Notes: generated by a model from the sequence alone, not told the origin. A stretch of 64,000 bases of DNA from Gemmatimonadaceae bacterium (GCA_036273715.1 DASUHB010000073.1:16653-80652); one strand, 5' to 3'; counted from the first letter of the stretch, positions 46,077 through 56,294 are shown. Made by a program: numbers and translations.

Positions 46077-46313
46077 CGCAGCCGGACGGACTACGACCGG
46101 GCACGCAACACGCCCGGTCGGGTCTCGCCGCTTCGCGCACCGCGTCAGGAGTCGCGCGACAAGTTGACAAACAGGATCGCACGTCGAAGTAATGCAGGGT
46201 GTCGCAATGGTCACCAGATTGCGACAGGCCGCATCTAGAACTCACCGGCGCTTCTGGCGACGCCTCTGCAACCGGGAGTTTGCGATGGCGCATCGTTTGG
46301 TTACCATCCCTTC

Positions 46314-49300
46314 GTGGTCGCTCATCGGACCCGGTCTGCCGGCGAAATGCGCCGAGCGGTCCCTCCTAACGATGCCGTGTGCCCAGTGACGGCGACGAAC
46401 GTCGTCACCGCGGACGCAAGCCAGACGCACCACGCGCCTCGCGTTCGTGTCGTCGCGGTGGGAGCCTCGGCGGGCGGCCTCGATGCACTCACGCAGTTGC
46501 TCGGCCAACTCCCTGCGGATACCGGACTCGCGTACGTACTCGTTCAACACCTCGATCCCGCGCACGAAAGCATTCTGGCCGACCTGCTCGCCCGCGCGAC
46601 GATCATCCCGGTGATGCAGGCCACCGACGGCCTGCGGATCGAAGCCGACCATGCCTACGTCATCCCGCCCGGCGTCCAGATGACGCTGGCGGATGGCCAT
46701 CTCAGGCTCGTCCCGCGCGACCGCCGTGGCGGTCCGGCGCGATCGATCGACGTATTTTTCCGTTCCGTAGCCGATGTGCACGGCAGCGATGCCGTCGGCG
46801 TAGTCCTCTCGGGCACGGGCTCGGATGGCGCGTTAGGACTCGAGGCGATCAAGGGCGTGGGCGGGATGACCTTCGCGCAGAATCCGGCCTCGGCCGGCTA
46901 CGACGGAATGCCTCGCGCAGCAGCGGCCACCGGTTGCGTGGACTTCGTGCTGCCGCCGGCCGACATCGCAACGCACCTGGCGCGCATCGGGCACCCTGCC
47001 GGCAACGGCGGGGCGGACTCCGGACACACACCATCCCCCGGCGCGCTCGCGCCGATCCTGGACCTCGTTAGGCAACGAACGGGCGTCGACTTCTCGCAAT
47101 ACAAGGTGGGCACCGTCCATCGCCGCATCCTGCGACGCATGGTGATGGGCAACGCGGACGCGTTCGACGACTATGCGGAGATGCTGCACACCAACGCCGC
47201 CGAAGTGGACGCCCTCTACGCGGACTTGCTGATCAGCGTCACGCGGTTCTTCCGCGATCCCGACGTCTTCGCCGCCCTTGGCAAATCGATATTCCCCGAA
47301 TTGCTCAAACGGCGTCAGCCGGAGGAGTCGATTCGTGTATGGGTCCCCGGGTGCGCCACCGGCCAGGAAGCGTATTCGATCGCAATCTGTATCGTCGAAT
47401 CGCTCGGCAGCTCGCCTCGCAGCACGCCGATACAGGTGTTCGCCACGGATCTCAGCAACGCGGCGATTGCGAGCGCGCGAGCAGGACTCTATCCGCACGC
47501 GATCGAGACCGATCTCTCGTCGGAGCGCCTGCGCCGCTTCTTCGTCCGGGAGCCGCACGGATATCGCGTCGCCAAAGCCATCCGCGAGCTCTGCGTGTTC
47601 GCGCCGCAGAACATTACGAGCGATCCGCCGTTCTCCCAGTTGGACCTGATCAGCTGTCGCAACGTGCTCATCTATTTGCAGCCTAACTTGCACGAACGGA
47701 TTCTCGCGCTCTTTCACTATGCGCTGAAACCCGACGGCATTCTGGTGCTCGGAAACTCCGAGTCCGTGGGCGCTGCGTCCGCGATGTTCGCACCGCTCGA
47801 CAAGAGCCTTCGTATCTACGCTCGGCAGAAGACCCCGGGCCGGCCCCACTTCCTCGACTTCCCCGCATCCCGCAAACCGCACGCGCTCGCCGTGTTGTCG
47901 GCGAAAGACGCACGTCGACCACAGTCGGTGGAAGTCCAGCGCGCGGCCGACCAGATCGTGCTCGGCAGCTACGCTCCCGCCGGCGTCGTGGTGGATGACC
48001 AACTGCAGGTCGTGCATTTCCGCGGACGCACAGGCGCATATCTCGAGCCGACCGCTGGCACAGCCAGCTTCGATCTGCTCGATATGGCTCGGCATGACCT
48101 TCGCTCCGAGCTGCGGGCAGCCATCCGGAAAGCGCGCAAGGAGGCGGATGTCGTGCGCGCAGAGGGCATCCTGGTCCACGACGACGGCGCGCTTCGCTAC
48201 GTCGACCTCGAAGTCATTCCGTTCAAGGTCGTGTCGTCCGAGGCGCAGTTCTTCGTGGTTCTCTTCGAGGACATCGATCGCGCGATCGCAACACGCCGGC
48301 GCGCCCGTGAGCGCCGGGTCCGTCGCCGCAGCGAGAGCAAGCACCCTCCCGTTAGGCAGCGGGACGAGGCCGCCGGCGAGATCGCCCAGGAGCTGGACGC
48401 CGCCAAGCGGCGTCTCCAGGAAATTGCAGACGAGCACGGGGTCGCCATCGGCGAGCTGCAAGCGGCGAACGAGGAGGTGCAGTCCGCCAACGAAGAATTG
48501 CAGAGCACGAACGAAGAGCTCGAGACGGCGAAGGAAGAGCTCCAGTCGGCCAACGAGGAGCTGGCGACGCTGAACGACGAGTTGCGCGCCCGGAACGGCG
48601 AGCTCGCCACGCTCAACGACGACCTGACGAATCTCCTCACCAGCATGCACATCCCCGCGGTCATCGTCGGGACCGATCTGCGCATCCGCCGCTTCACCGC
48701 CGGCGCCGAACGCCTCATGAACATCGTACCGACCGATGTCGGCCGGCGCATCGGCGATCTCCACGCGAATGTCGACCTCCCGGAGCTCGAGAAGCTGATC
48801 GGTGAAGTCGTCAACACATTGGCCGTGCGCGAGCGGGAAGTGCGGGACGCCCGGGGACGGTGGTACTCGATGCTCGTCCGACCCTACAGGACCGCGGAGC
48901 AGATGATCACTGGCGCCGTGATCGTGTATCAGGACATCGACGAACGAAAGCACCACGCCGAGCGGGTCGACCAGGCGCGCCGGTACGCCGAGGCCATCAT
49001 CGAAACCGTCCGCGAGCCGCTGCTCGTCATCGATGCCTCCTTCCGCGTCGAGCGCGCGAATCGAGCGTTCTACGACATGTTCCAGACCACGGCCGCCGCG
49101 ACCGACGGGCAGTCCCTGTTCGAGTTAGGCGACGGACAATGGAACGTCGCGCGAATGCACCGCGTGTTAGACCAGGTGCTGCAGACGGCGACGGGGTTCA
49201 GCGACATCGAAGTCGAGCACGTGTTCCCCGTCATCGGACGGCGCGTCGTCATGTTGAACGCCCGCCTCATCGCCTTCCAGGGCGACAGCGCGCCGCTCAT

Positions 49301-50615
49301 TCTGCTCGCGATCCAGGATATCACCGCCCGACGGGATTTTGAGCGGCGCGAGCGCTTCCTAACGGATGCGGCCAACGCGTTCGCCGTCTCGGTCGGGTAC
49401 GACGCGACCATCGAGGCGATTGCGTCCATTGCCGTCCCGGCAATCGCCGAGTGGTGCATCGTCGACGTCAGCGAGCCCGATGGAATGGTGACGCGGGCCG
49501 AAGTCGTGTACCACGAGGCCGACCCGATCGGTTTGAGCGGACCCTCGGCACGACCCACCGTGATCGCGGCGAACGAGCCGGTTGCGAATGTGTTGCGAAC
49601 CGGTCAATCGCTTCTCCTCGAGGACGTGCCGCCATCCTATCTGGCATCCGGTGGGTGGGCCGACGAGGAGCTCGCACGCATCCGCGCGCTCGATCCTCGA
49701 TCGTTGCTCATCGTGCCGTTGCGCTCCGGCGCCCGCATCCTCGGCGCCATCACGCTGGCATCGACGCGCTCCGGCTCGGGCCGCCGCTACGCACAGGATG
49801 ATCTCGCGGTTGCCGAGGAATTCGCGCGCCGAGCCACGCTCGCCATCGAGGCGGCCGTACACTATCGAGACATGTCGAGAGCGCGGTTCGTGGCCGAAGC
49901 GGCTAACCGCGCCAAGAGCGAATTCCTGGCGACGATGAGCCACGAGCTTCGCACGCCGCTCAACGCGATTCTGGGGTACGTGCAGATCCTGCAGTTGGAG
50001 ATCAATGGCCCGGTCACCGATGCCCAACGCAAGCATCTTCGGCACATCGAGGAAAGTCAGCGACACCTCCTCGGCCTGATCGAGGACGTCCTTGCATTCG
50101 CCAAGATCGAAGCGGGGCGCGTCGAGCTACAGCTGACCGACCTCTCGGTGCACGAGGTGCTCGCCGAGGCCGCAGTGCTGGCGCACGTCCAGATGCAGCG
50201 GAAGGAGTTGCAATACGAGTATGCGCCATGCGACGCCGCGGTGCGCGTGCGCGGCAACGGAGCTCGCGTGCGGCAGGTTGTCCTCAACCTGCTCTCGAAC
50301 GCAATGAAGTTCACCGAGGCCGGCGGTCGGATCACGGTCGCGTGCGTTCCGGGCGACGTCGACGTCGTCATCCGCGTCGCGGATACGGGCATCGGCATCC
50401 CGCATGACAAGCTGGACCTCATTTTCCAGCCGTTCGTGCAACTCGACAGTACGCTCACACGAAAGGCGGATGGCACGGGCCTCGGCCTCGCGATCAGCCG
50501 CAGCTTTGCTCGTGAGATGGGAGGCGATCTGACGGCGACGAGCATTGTGGGCGAGGGCTCCGTGTTCAGCTTCCGCCTCCCGCGGTGCGCACCTGCGACC
50601 GCCGCTGGCGTTTGA
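46314..50615 (+). CDS. CheB-CheR-PAS-GAF-histidine kinase fusion protein
   Basis: 1433 residues from the GTG at 46314 (start uncertain; ATG at 46347 is possible). Order: CheB methylesterase with Ser in VGASAGG (about 52), His in VLVQHLDPAH (about 79) and Asp in SGTGSDGA; CheR methyltransferase (about 225-480, WVPGCATGQEAYSIA). Then a PAS-like unit, a heptad coiled coil (NEELQSTNEELETAKEELQ), two PAS domains and a GAF domain (about 1020-1170). HisKA follows (MSHELRTPLNAILGY), then HATPase_c (NLLSNAMKFT, DTGIGIP, GTGLGLAIS). No receiver domain and no adjacent response regulator are present. Confidence 0.92.
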   Translation: MVAHRTRSAGEMRRAVPPNDAVCPVTATNVVTADASQTHHAPRVRVVAVGASAGGLDALTQLLGQLPADTGLAYVLVQHLDPAHESILADLLARATIIPVMQATDGLRIEADHAYVIPPGVQMTLADGHLRLVPRDRRGGPARSIDVFFRSVADVHGSDAVGVVLSGTGSDGALGLEAIKGVGGMTFAQNPASAGYDGMPRAAAATGCVDFVLPPADIATHLARIGHPAGNGGADSGHTPSPGALAPILDLVRQRTGVDFSQYKVGTVHRRILRRMVMGNADAFDDYAEMLHTNAAEVDALYADLLISVTRFFRDPDVFAALGKSIFPELLKRRQPEESIRVWVPGCATGQEAYSIAICIVESLGSSPRSTPIQVFATDLSNAAIASARAGLYPHAIETDLSSERLRRFFVREPHGYRVAKAIRELCVFAPQNITSDPPFSQLDLISCRNVLIYLQPNLHERILALFHYALKPDGILVLGNSESVGAASAMFAPLDKSLRIYARQKTPGRPHFLDFPASRKPHALAVLSAKDARRPQSVEVQRAADQIVLGSYAPAGVVVDDQLQVVHFRGRTGAYLEPTAGTASFDLLDMARHDLRSELRAAIRKARKEADVVRAEGILVHDDGALRYVDLEVIPFKVVSSEAQFFVVLFEDIDRAIATRRRARERRVRRRSESKHPPVRQRDEAAGEIAQELDAAKRRLQEIADEHGVAIGELQAANEEVQSANEELQSTNEELETAKEELQSANEELATLNDELRARNGELATLNDDLTNLLTSMHIPAVIVGTDLRIRRFTAGAERLMNIVPTDVGRRIGDLHANVDLPELEKLIGEVVNTLAVREREVRDARGRWYSMLVRPYRTAEQMITGAVIVYQDIDERKHHAERVDQARRYAEAIIETVREPLLVIDASFRVERANRAFYDMFQTTAAATDGQSLFELGDGQWNVARMHRVLDQVLQTATGFSDIEVEHVFPVIGRRVVMLNARLIAFQGDSAPLILLAIQDITARRDFERRERFLTDAANAFAVSVGYDATIEAIASIAVPAIAEWCIVDVSEPDGMVTRAEVVYHEADPIGLSGPSARPTVIAANEPVANVLRTGQSLLLEDVPPSYLASGGWADEELARIRALDPRSLLIVPLRSGARILGAITLASTRSGSGRRYAQDDLAVAEEFARRATLAIEAAVHYRDMSRARFVAEAANRAKSEFLATMSHELRTPLNAILGYVQILQLEINGPVTDAQRKHLRHIEESQRHLLGLIEDVLAFAKIEAGRVELQLTDLSVHEVLAEAAVLAHVQMQRKELQYEYAPCDAAVRVRGNGARVRQVVLNLLSNAMKFTEAGGRITVACVPGDVDVVIRVADTGIGIPHDKLDLIFQPFVQLDSTLTRKADGTGLGLAISRSFAREMGGDLTATSIVGEGSVFSFRLPRCAPATAAGV

Positions 50616-50641
50616 CCCACAACACTGCCGGGGAAGGATTC

Positions 50642-50878
50642 ATGACTGTCACACCACACGACGCGTCATGCTTTGCGCTCCTTGACTCGATTCGCGCCCG
50701 GGGGGTGACGAGCATGGTCCTGGCCCTTCCACGCCTCAGACGAGAACGTCATCTGAGCGCCGGTGAGGCGGCGGCAGTCATTCGGCGCTGGGCAGAGCAG
50801 TACGACTCGGTCCATGCCGGCTCGGCGCTGTTCGGGCGCGAGGCCTGCGTCGGCGCGAGCCGCGCGGGTTCCGCCTAA
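50642..50878 (+). CDS. Small hypothetical protein
   Basis: 78 residues from the ATG at 50642, just after the kinase stop, with a GGGGAAGGA purine tract upstream. Contains a likely helical segment ALPRLRRERHLSAGEAAAVI. No family recognised. It may be co-transcribed with the kinase. Confidence 0.45.
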   Translation: MTVTPHDASCFALLDSIRARGVTSMVLALPRLRRERHLSAGEAAAVIRRWAEQYDSVHAGSALFGREACVGASRAGSA

Positions 50879-51065
50879 CGCGCGGTTGGCGAACGCACGA
50901 CGGCGCGAGTCGCTGGAGCCGCGCCGTCGGCGCGGCCGCGAAGTCGGCACGGATGAGCCCGGCGGCGCGTGTCGGCTGCACCGTGCCTCGTGGAGAGCCT
51001 TGCAGAACCGCCCAGCCCACCTATCATTAGCCCGGTCGGGGCATGCCCACCCGACACGGAGCCGC

Positions 51066-51806
51066 ATGCTGGCCAGCCTGCAGTATCGTGTGCTACGGCG
51101 CATCGCACCGTCCGAACCCGCACGCACCTCGTCGAGCGTTTACGCCGACCGGAGCAAACTGGCCGCGCTCCTCGGCCCCGCCATCTTCGATCACTGCCGA
51201 GGACGCGACGTCCTGGACTTCGGCTGCGGCGACGGACTCGAAGCTGTGGAGCTGGCGTCCGTCGCCCACTCCGTGTTCGGACTCGACATCGTGCCCCGCG
51301 TGATCGACCAGGCTCGAGAGCGCGCCGTCGCAGCTCACGTCGACAACGTGTGCACGTTCGGCTTCGAGCCGCCGGCGGCCGTGTTCGACGTGATCATCTC
51401 CCTCGACGCCTTCGAGCACTTCGCCGATCCCGCCACAGTGCTCGTCGCGATGCATAGGATGCTGCGCACGGGCGGACGCGTGCTCGCCAGCTTCGGCCCG
51501 ACGTGGTACCATCCGTTCGGTGGCCACCTCTTTTCTGTGTTCCCGTGGGCGCACCTCGTGTTCGGCGAAGCGGCGCTCATACGATGGCGCTCCGGCATCC
51601 GCTCGGACGGCGCAACGCGGTTCAGCGAGGTGGAAGGCGGGCTGAATCGGATGACCATCGCGCGATTCGAGCGCATCGCGCGGCAGTCGCCCCTCGACTT
51701 GGTGCATCTCGAAACCGTGCCGATCCGGCGACTCGAGCGGGTGCACGCCCGTGCCACGCGCGAGTTCACGACATCGATTGTCCGATGCGAGCTCGTGCGG
51801 CAGTGA
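51066..51806 (+). CDS. Class I SAM-dependent methyltransferase
   Basis: 246 residues. SAM motif I VLDFGCGDGLEAVELA, acidic motif FGLDIVPRVIDQAR, and VIISLDAFEHFADPATVL with the methyltransferase_11 pattern. A hydrophobic/aromatic insertion follows (WYHPFGGHLFSVFPWAHLVF). Substrate unknown. It is unlike the methyltransferase at 21.8 kb outside the SAM core. Confidence 0.83.
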   Translation: MLASLQYRVLRRIAPSEPARTSSSVYADRSKLAALLGPAIFDHCRGRDVLDFGCGDGLEAVELASVAHSVFGLDIVPRVIDQARERAVAAHVDNVCTFGFEPPAAVFDVIISLDAFEHFADPATVLVAMHRMLRTGGRVLASFGPTWYHPFGGHLFSVFPWAHLVFGEAALIRWRSGIRSDGATRFSEVEGGLNRMTIARFERIARQSPLDLVHLETVPIRRLERVHARATREFTTSIVRCELVRQ

Positions 51807-51811
51807 CCTAA

Positions 51812-51851
51812 CGGACAAAATGCCGCGTCGCTCATCGCGCCGCGTTGTCCG
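51812..51851. repeat. CGGACAA...TTGTCCG intergenic inverted repeat
   Basis: CGGACAA at 51812-51818 and TTGTCCG at 51845-51851, with CGCG-rich inner sequence, directly after the methyltransferase stop. Same outer word as the palindromes at 16.2, 22.9 and 37.1 kb. It may act as a terminator. Confidence 0.5.
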
Positions 51852-51968
51852 GCCGCCCTGCCAGCGCTGTCGTTCGCCGCACCTCGGCGGCTGAGGACCT
51901 GAGCACCTCCGCCCAAGAACGATTGTTGCGCCCACGTGTGCGCCCCACCCTCGTGCGCGGAGATACGT

Positions 51969-52349
51969 ATGCGCCCGTACCACGTCGTCATGATCGGCAT
52001 CATTGCCGCGGCCGCCGCCTGCGGCAGCAGCAGCTCGGGTATCACCGGCACCATGAAGAACCCGCCGCAGACGCCGATGGGCGGCGCCAACATCACGATT
52101 CAGGATTTCAGTTTTTCGCCGGCCGTCGACACGGTCAAAGTCGGCACCACGGTCACGTGGATGAACAACGGGCCCTCGGAGCACAGCACCACGAGCGACA
52201 CGGGCATCTGGGACTCCGGTGGCCTCATGCCTTCTGGTGCGACTTTCCAGCACACGTTCAACCAAACGGGCAGCTTCCCGTATCATTGCACGTTTCATCC
52301 GCCGTCGCTGTATCCCAAGTTCGTCGGCACGATCGTCGTGACGAACTGA
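51969..52349 (+). CDS. Cupredoxin-like lipoprotein
   Basis: 126 residues. Signal and lipobox IIAAAAACGSSS (Cys at about 19). A plastocyanin-type domain: ITIQDFSFSPAVDTVKVGTT, TVTWMNNGPSEHSTTS (first Cu-His) and FPYHCTFHPP (Cys and second His). The usual axial Met in HxxM is absent; PSLYPKFVGTI follows instead. Likely an exported electron carrier or copper protein. Confidence 0.82.
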   Translation: MRPYHVVMIGIIAAAAACGSSSSGITGTMKNPPQTPMGGANITIQDFSFSPAVDTVKVGTTVTWMNNGPSEHSTTSDTGIWDSGGLMPSGATFQHTFNQTGSFPYHCTFHPPSLYPKFVGTIVVTN

Positions 52350-52368
52350 GATTGGCGAGTGCTCGGCG

Positions 52369-52790
52369 TTAGGCAGGTGTCTCCCAGGCGTCTGGCGTGA
52401 ACGGCCACCGGAGGGTCCTGCACGCCTTCTCCCACGCGACTGACGCCTCATCGGACGCGATCGACGGCACGTAACCCAGCGTCAGATAGGTCTTGAGTGC
52501 CGCAAGCCGATACGACTCGGTGTGCAGCTGGATCGCCGTATAGCCCGCGTCGAGGAAGCGCCGGGTCGCGTGCGCCGTTAGGCAAAGCCCGAGCCGCCGG
52601 CCGCGGTGCTCCGGATGACACGCCACCCAGCCCACGTCGCCCGTGAAGGGCGAGCGGCCCGTGTAGTTGTGCAGGCACATCGCTGTGGCGATGGTCCGGT
52701 CCGACGGATCGGTCGCGAAGAACCAACCGTCCGGGATGATGCGGCTCAGGTTGTAGGCGAGCTTCGCACCATCCCACTGAGCGTTCGCTG
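52369..52790 (-). pseudogene. GNAT acetyltransferase remnant joined to a truncated permease
   Basis: The ATG at 52680 gives only 103 residues (VGWVACHPEHRGRRLGLCLT; RLAALKTYLTLGYVPS), i.e. the acetyl-CoA-binding motif A and motif B. The same frame continues upstream without a start as QWDGAKLAYNLSRIIPDGWF, clearly GNAT sequence, to about 52780, where it runs into the permease relic. The N-terminal strands appear lost by deletion. Confidence 0.6.
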
Positions 52791-54868
52791 ATCGCGATGC
52801 GCTCCGGCGGCCGACAGCAGCATCGGTTGCTCGATCGTCTGGTCGGGGAAAATTTGCGCGAGCGCGTTTCGCACTTGCGCGCGGAGCGCGGCATCCGGAT
52901 GCGATGCGCGTAGCACCACGCTGAATCCATCGCTGCCGGCCGGTGGATAGTCGTAGGTCACGAAGGCGATGTCCTTCGGCGTGTCGGGCGCGTGATTGCC
53001 CGCGAGATTGCGGAGTATCCCGACCACACGCAGAGCGGGCCGGCCGAACACGCCGTCGAGGGTGCGGTCCGCTGCGTCGTCAGTGCCGAACAATTTGCGC
53101 GCCAACGACGCCGTCAACACCACGTCGTACGGCGGACCGTCCTTCCAGTCGCGGACCGTTAGGAGGCGGCCGTGCGCCGCGGCAACACGGAAGATATCGA
53201 ACCAGTCCGCTGTAACGGGAACGACGCGCGCCTCGACGCGTTGGTCGGGCGGCGCCCCACGCGGCCCAACGCGCGCCTTCGCTCCAGCCTGGTCGAGATC
53301 GGGCGGGCCGACGGCGGCTCGCACACCCGGCAGCGCGTCGAGCGCGGCGAGCATGCGCCGAGCGAGCACATCATCGTCGACCCGCGACCGATGCACCCGG
53401 TGCGACTGCCAGAACGACGCGACGCCGCGGAAGTCGAGGCCCGTATCGGCCGCAGTCAGGTTGTGCAGGGTTCGCACGAGCAGCAGCGTGCCGACGCCTA
53501 ACGTCGAGGTGAGAGCCAGCTGCGCGGACGTCAGGACCCGCCGAACGACCGTTAGGCCTGAACTGTGCCGGGTGTCCACGGCCCGAAGCGCAGCGTCGAG
53601 ATCGAAGTGGCCGGCCAGAACACCGGCACGGTGCCGGCCAGGGCCGCGGTGACGATGGCGCTCAGCGCCGCAAACACCACGATGGCACCGTCGAGCGGGA
53701 ATCCCGCGAAGGCGGATATGTCGCGGACATGCTGACCGCGAAAGATCGCGGAAATCGTCCAGCCCACCGCGATGCCGCCGAGCGCGCCAAGGGTGCCTAA
53801 CAGGATGCTCTGGATGAAGTGCTCTCGCCCAATTCGCCCCGGCGACGCGCCGAGCGCGCCCTGCATGGCCACGGTACCGCGTCTGGTCACATTCCGCACG
53901 AGAAGCAAGTTGGCGGCGTTCGCGCATGCGATCACGACAACGAGGCCAGCCATGCCTGCCAGGAGTCGCAGTACGCTCTCGATGCGCGGGCGAGCGTCCA
54001 ACGGTAGTGCGATCCCATCCGACAGCGCGGGCGTCGCGCGTCCCAACCGGTTGTCGCGATCGTATTGCGGTTCCTCGACGGCGAGGCGCGACACGAGCTG
54101 CCGGAGCTGCGCCGCCACTGCGGCACGGCCGGCACCGGGCTTCGCGCGCACGAGGAGCAAGTAATGGGGCGCGCCCGTGCGGCCGCGCAGTCGGTCGATC
54201 GGATCACCGACGAGCGGTGCATACGCGGCGAGTGGAAGCCAGACGTCGACCCCCGCATCCCGCTCGGCGCCGGCAAATCCATCGGCGGCCACGCCGAACA
54301 CAGTGACCGGCTGATCGCTCAGGTAAAACGTTTGCCCGACGGCGGCTGATGCAGTACCGAACAACTGGATGGCCATGCGCTCGCTCAGCACGGCGCGCAT
54401 CGGATCCGCGTCGAATCGCGTGTCCGCCGCGTGCAGGAGCCGGCCGGCCTCGGCGCGTACGCCGAGCACATCCATGTAGTCGCCATAGATGAACGCCGTC
54501 TGCGCGTGGACGCCGCGCACCTGCGCGTACGAGGCGCCAAACGTCTCGGCGCCGTAGGACGAGATGCCGTGGAGCAGGTTCGTGTCCCGCCGGATCGCGT
54601 CGAATTCCGGCGTGGTGATGCCGAGGGCATCGCCGGTTGGCGTCGTGAAGCGCAGATAGTCGGTGCGGCCATCGTCGTGCACGCCGGGCAGCGCGCGCAA
54701 CAGCAGCCGATCGGCCATGCCGAACACCGCGGTCGCGCTTCCGATGCCTAACGAAAGAGTCGCGGCGACGAGCGCGCAGAAGCGCTTCTGTCGTCGGAGT
54801 GTGCGCGCGGCCAGTCGAATATCGGTGAGGATGCCGCTCCACGGGCGCGTCGCCGGGACCTGCGTCAT
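52746..54868 (-). pseudogene. ADOP-type permease, frameshifted and C-terminally truncated
   Basis: From the ATG at 54868 (MTQVPATRPWSGILTDIRLA) the first part reads through the first MacB_PCD and FtsX block (LVVVIACANAANLLLVRN) and stops at 53552. Typical permease sequence then continues in another frame: VVRRVLTSAQLALTSTLGVG, then ALPGVRAAVGPP and RTLDGVFGRPALRVVGILRN. So there is a frameshift at about 53550-53640. The last FtsX unit with its three spans and PARRA end is absent; the frame ends among GNAT sequence at 52746. Confidence 0.8.
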
Positions 54869-55223
54869 GCGACTCGGTGCGCCTGAGCCCCGAAGTCTTG
54901 CCACCTTCCCGCCTGCGGCGAGTCATTCAGCGGCGGTGCGGGCTGCGGTCGCTCGGTTGCAGAGGCGACGACCGCGAAATGGTGCCGAGTGAAGAGTTTT
55001 CGCACTGGCTCCTCCGACGACGGAAGTGCGACACGCTCCCGGTTCAGTGGGCGTACCGAACAGTCCGATCCACACGCTGAACAACTCGTCGATAGCGAAG
55101 CGGGTCACCACGGCACGTGATCAACTGCACATCCGGTCGTGGTCGGGCGATCGATGAACCTGTACTCGCCGGCGCCGCGCCGCGAAATGCAGCGCTCCTC
55201 CAACCCCGTTCGATTGTGCTATG

Positions 55224-55260
55224 CTAGCAATATCATAGTGCTAAGCTTGCATTTGACGCA
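55224..55260 (+). promoter_or_regulatory. Second copy of the LysR-region operator/promoter
   Basis: CTAGCA, CAATATCATAGTG (55228-55240) and TTGCATTTGACGCA (55247-55260) repeat, in inverted orientation, the sequence at 58866-58909. The last 14 nt are identical. It precedes the GNAT gene at 55414. The rest of 54869-55413 has no gene I can support. Confidence 0.6.
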
Positions 55261-55413
55261 TTACGGTTCTGCAAGTACCCATTTGGCCATGGGAGGTGCA
55301 ATCGCGGTCACGAGCGAGCACGGATCCCGCCACGGGCGTGCTGAAGACGGCTTACATGGGGCCGCGCCTAACGGCCGCGATGCCGCCAGGTCGAGCGGGT
55401 GCTGAGAGCATCG

Positions 55414-55917
55414 ATGATAACTTTCGGCATCGAACCCCCGACTACGCCAGACGCACGGTGGTGCCTCGATCAATTCTTTGCGGAACTCAACAGCCGGTTC
55501 GATGAGGGCTTTGATCCGGCGATCAGCCGCTCGGCCCACCCTGAGGAACTCACACCGCCTTCGGGACTATTGATTCTGGGGCGCCTCCAAGGCAGACCTG
55601 TCGGCTGCGGGGCGCTGAAATTTCACGAGAACGAACCCGCTGAGCTAAAAAGAATGTGGATTGCGGCATCGGCACGTGGGCTCGGATTTGGCCGACAGCT
55701 GCTAACGGTGCTGGAACGGCACGCTCGCCAGGCCGGCGCCACGGTCCTTCGCCTGGAGACTAACCGGGCTTTGCATGAGGCGATCCATCTGTATAGACGC
55801 GCTGGATACGTCGAAGTCGAGGCATTCAACGCCGAACCGTACGCACATCACTGGTTCGAAAAGCAGTTGGTCGTCAATGACCTGAACCGCAATCAAACGG
55901 TGAAACGAGAACCGTAA
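55414..55917 (+). CDS. GNAT-family N-acetyltransferase
   Basis: 167 residues from the ATG at 55414; a GTG at 55399 would add five. Acetyl-CoA motif A: LKRMWIAASARGLGFGRQLL, then TVLRLETNRALHEAIHLYRRAGY (motif B). GCGALKFH lies on the preceding strand. The profile matches MarR-associated/aminoglycoside-like GNATs of unknown substrate. A copy of a LysR-type operator lies about 155 nt upstream. Confidence 0.85.
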   Translation: MITFGIEPPTTPDARWCLDQFFAELNSRFDEGFDPAISRSAHPEELTPPSGLLILGRLQGRPVGCGALKFHENEPAELKRMWIAASARGLGFGRQLLTVLERHARQAGATVLRLETNRALHEAIHLYRRAGYVEVEAFNAEPYAHHWFEKQLVVNDLNRNQTVKREP

Positions 55918-55971
55918 TTGGCTCAATCACCGAAGAAACTGTCTGATGATTGGTTCAAGGCGAGGTTATTA

Positions 55972-56285
55972 ATGGAAACGGAAAAGTGGTTTCAACGGTC
56001 GTTTGCATTCGCCTTGCCGGCGAGCCGCTTTCCGAACCTGCTCGAGCGGCTCCGCGGAACACCCGCACGACTCGATGAGCGCACGCGCGACCTGCCGGCA
56101 GAACGCTTCACGCGAGTGCAGTCGGGTCGTTGGTCGGCGCAGGAGAACGTTGGGCATCTGCTCGAACTCGAACCACTATGGCTGCGCCGCGCCAAGCAGT
56201 ACTTCACGGGCTCATCGACCTCGCGGAGTTTGTCGCGGAGCACGATGACCATCATCTCGCGGTCATCGGTGCATTGACTCGATAG
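55972..56285 (+). pseudogene. DinB-family protein with central deletion and frameshift
   Basis: METEKWFQRSFAFALPASRF, then SGRWSAQENVGHLLELEPLW are typical DinB N-terminal sequence with the first metal His (NVGHLL). After RRAKQYF the frame becomes nonsense. The next frame reads LIDLAEFVAEHDDHHLAVIG, the normal DinB C-terminus with the other metal His pair, to a stop at 56285. About 60-70 central residues are missing. Confidence 0.68.
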
Positions 56286-56294
56286 GCGATGAGT

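Noticed and set aside
46833..48956. 707-codon open frame on the minus strand inside the kinase fusion
   Set aside because: It is the antisense shadow of a strongly conserved protein. Its own sequence has repeated, biased composition and no recognisable domain.
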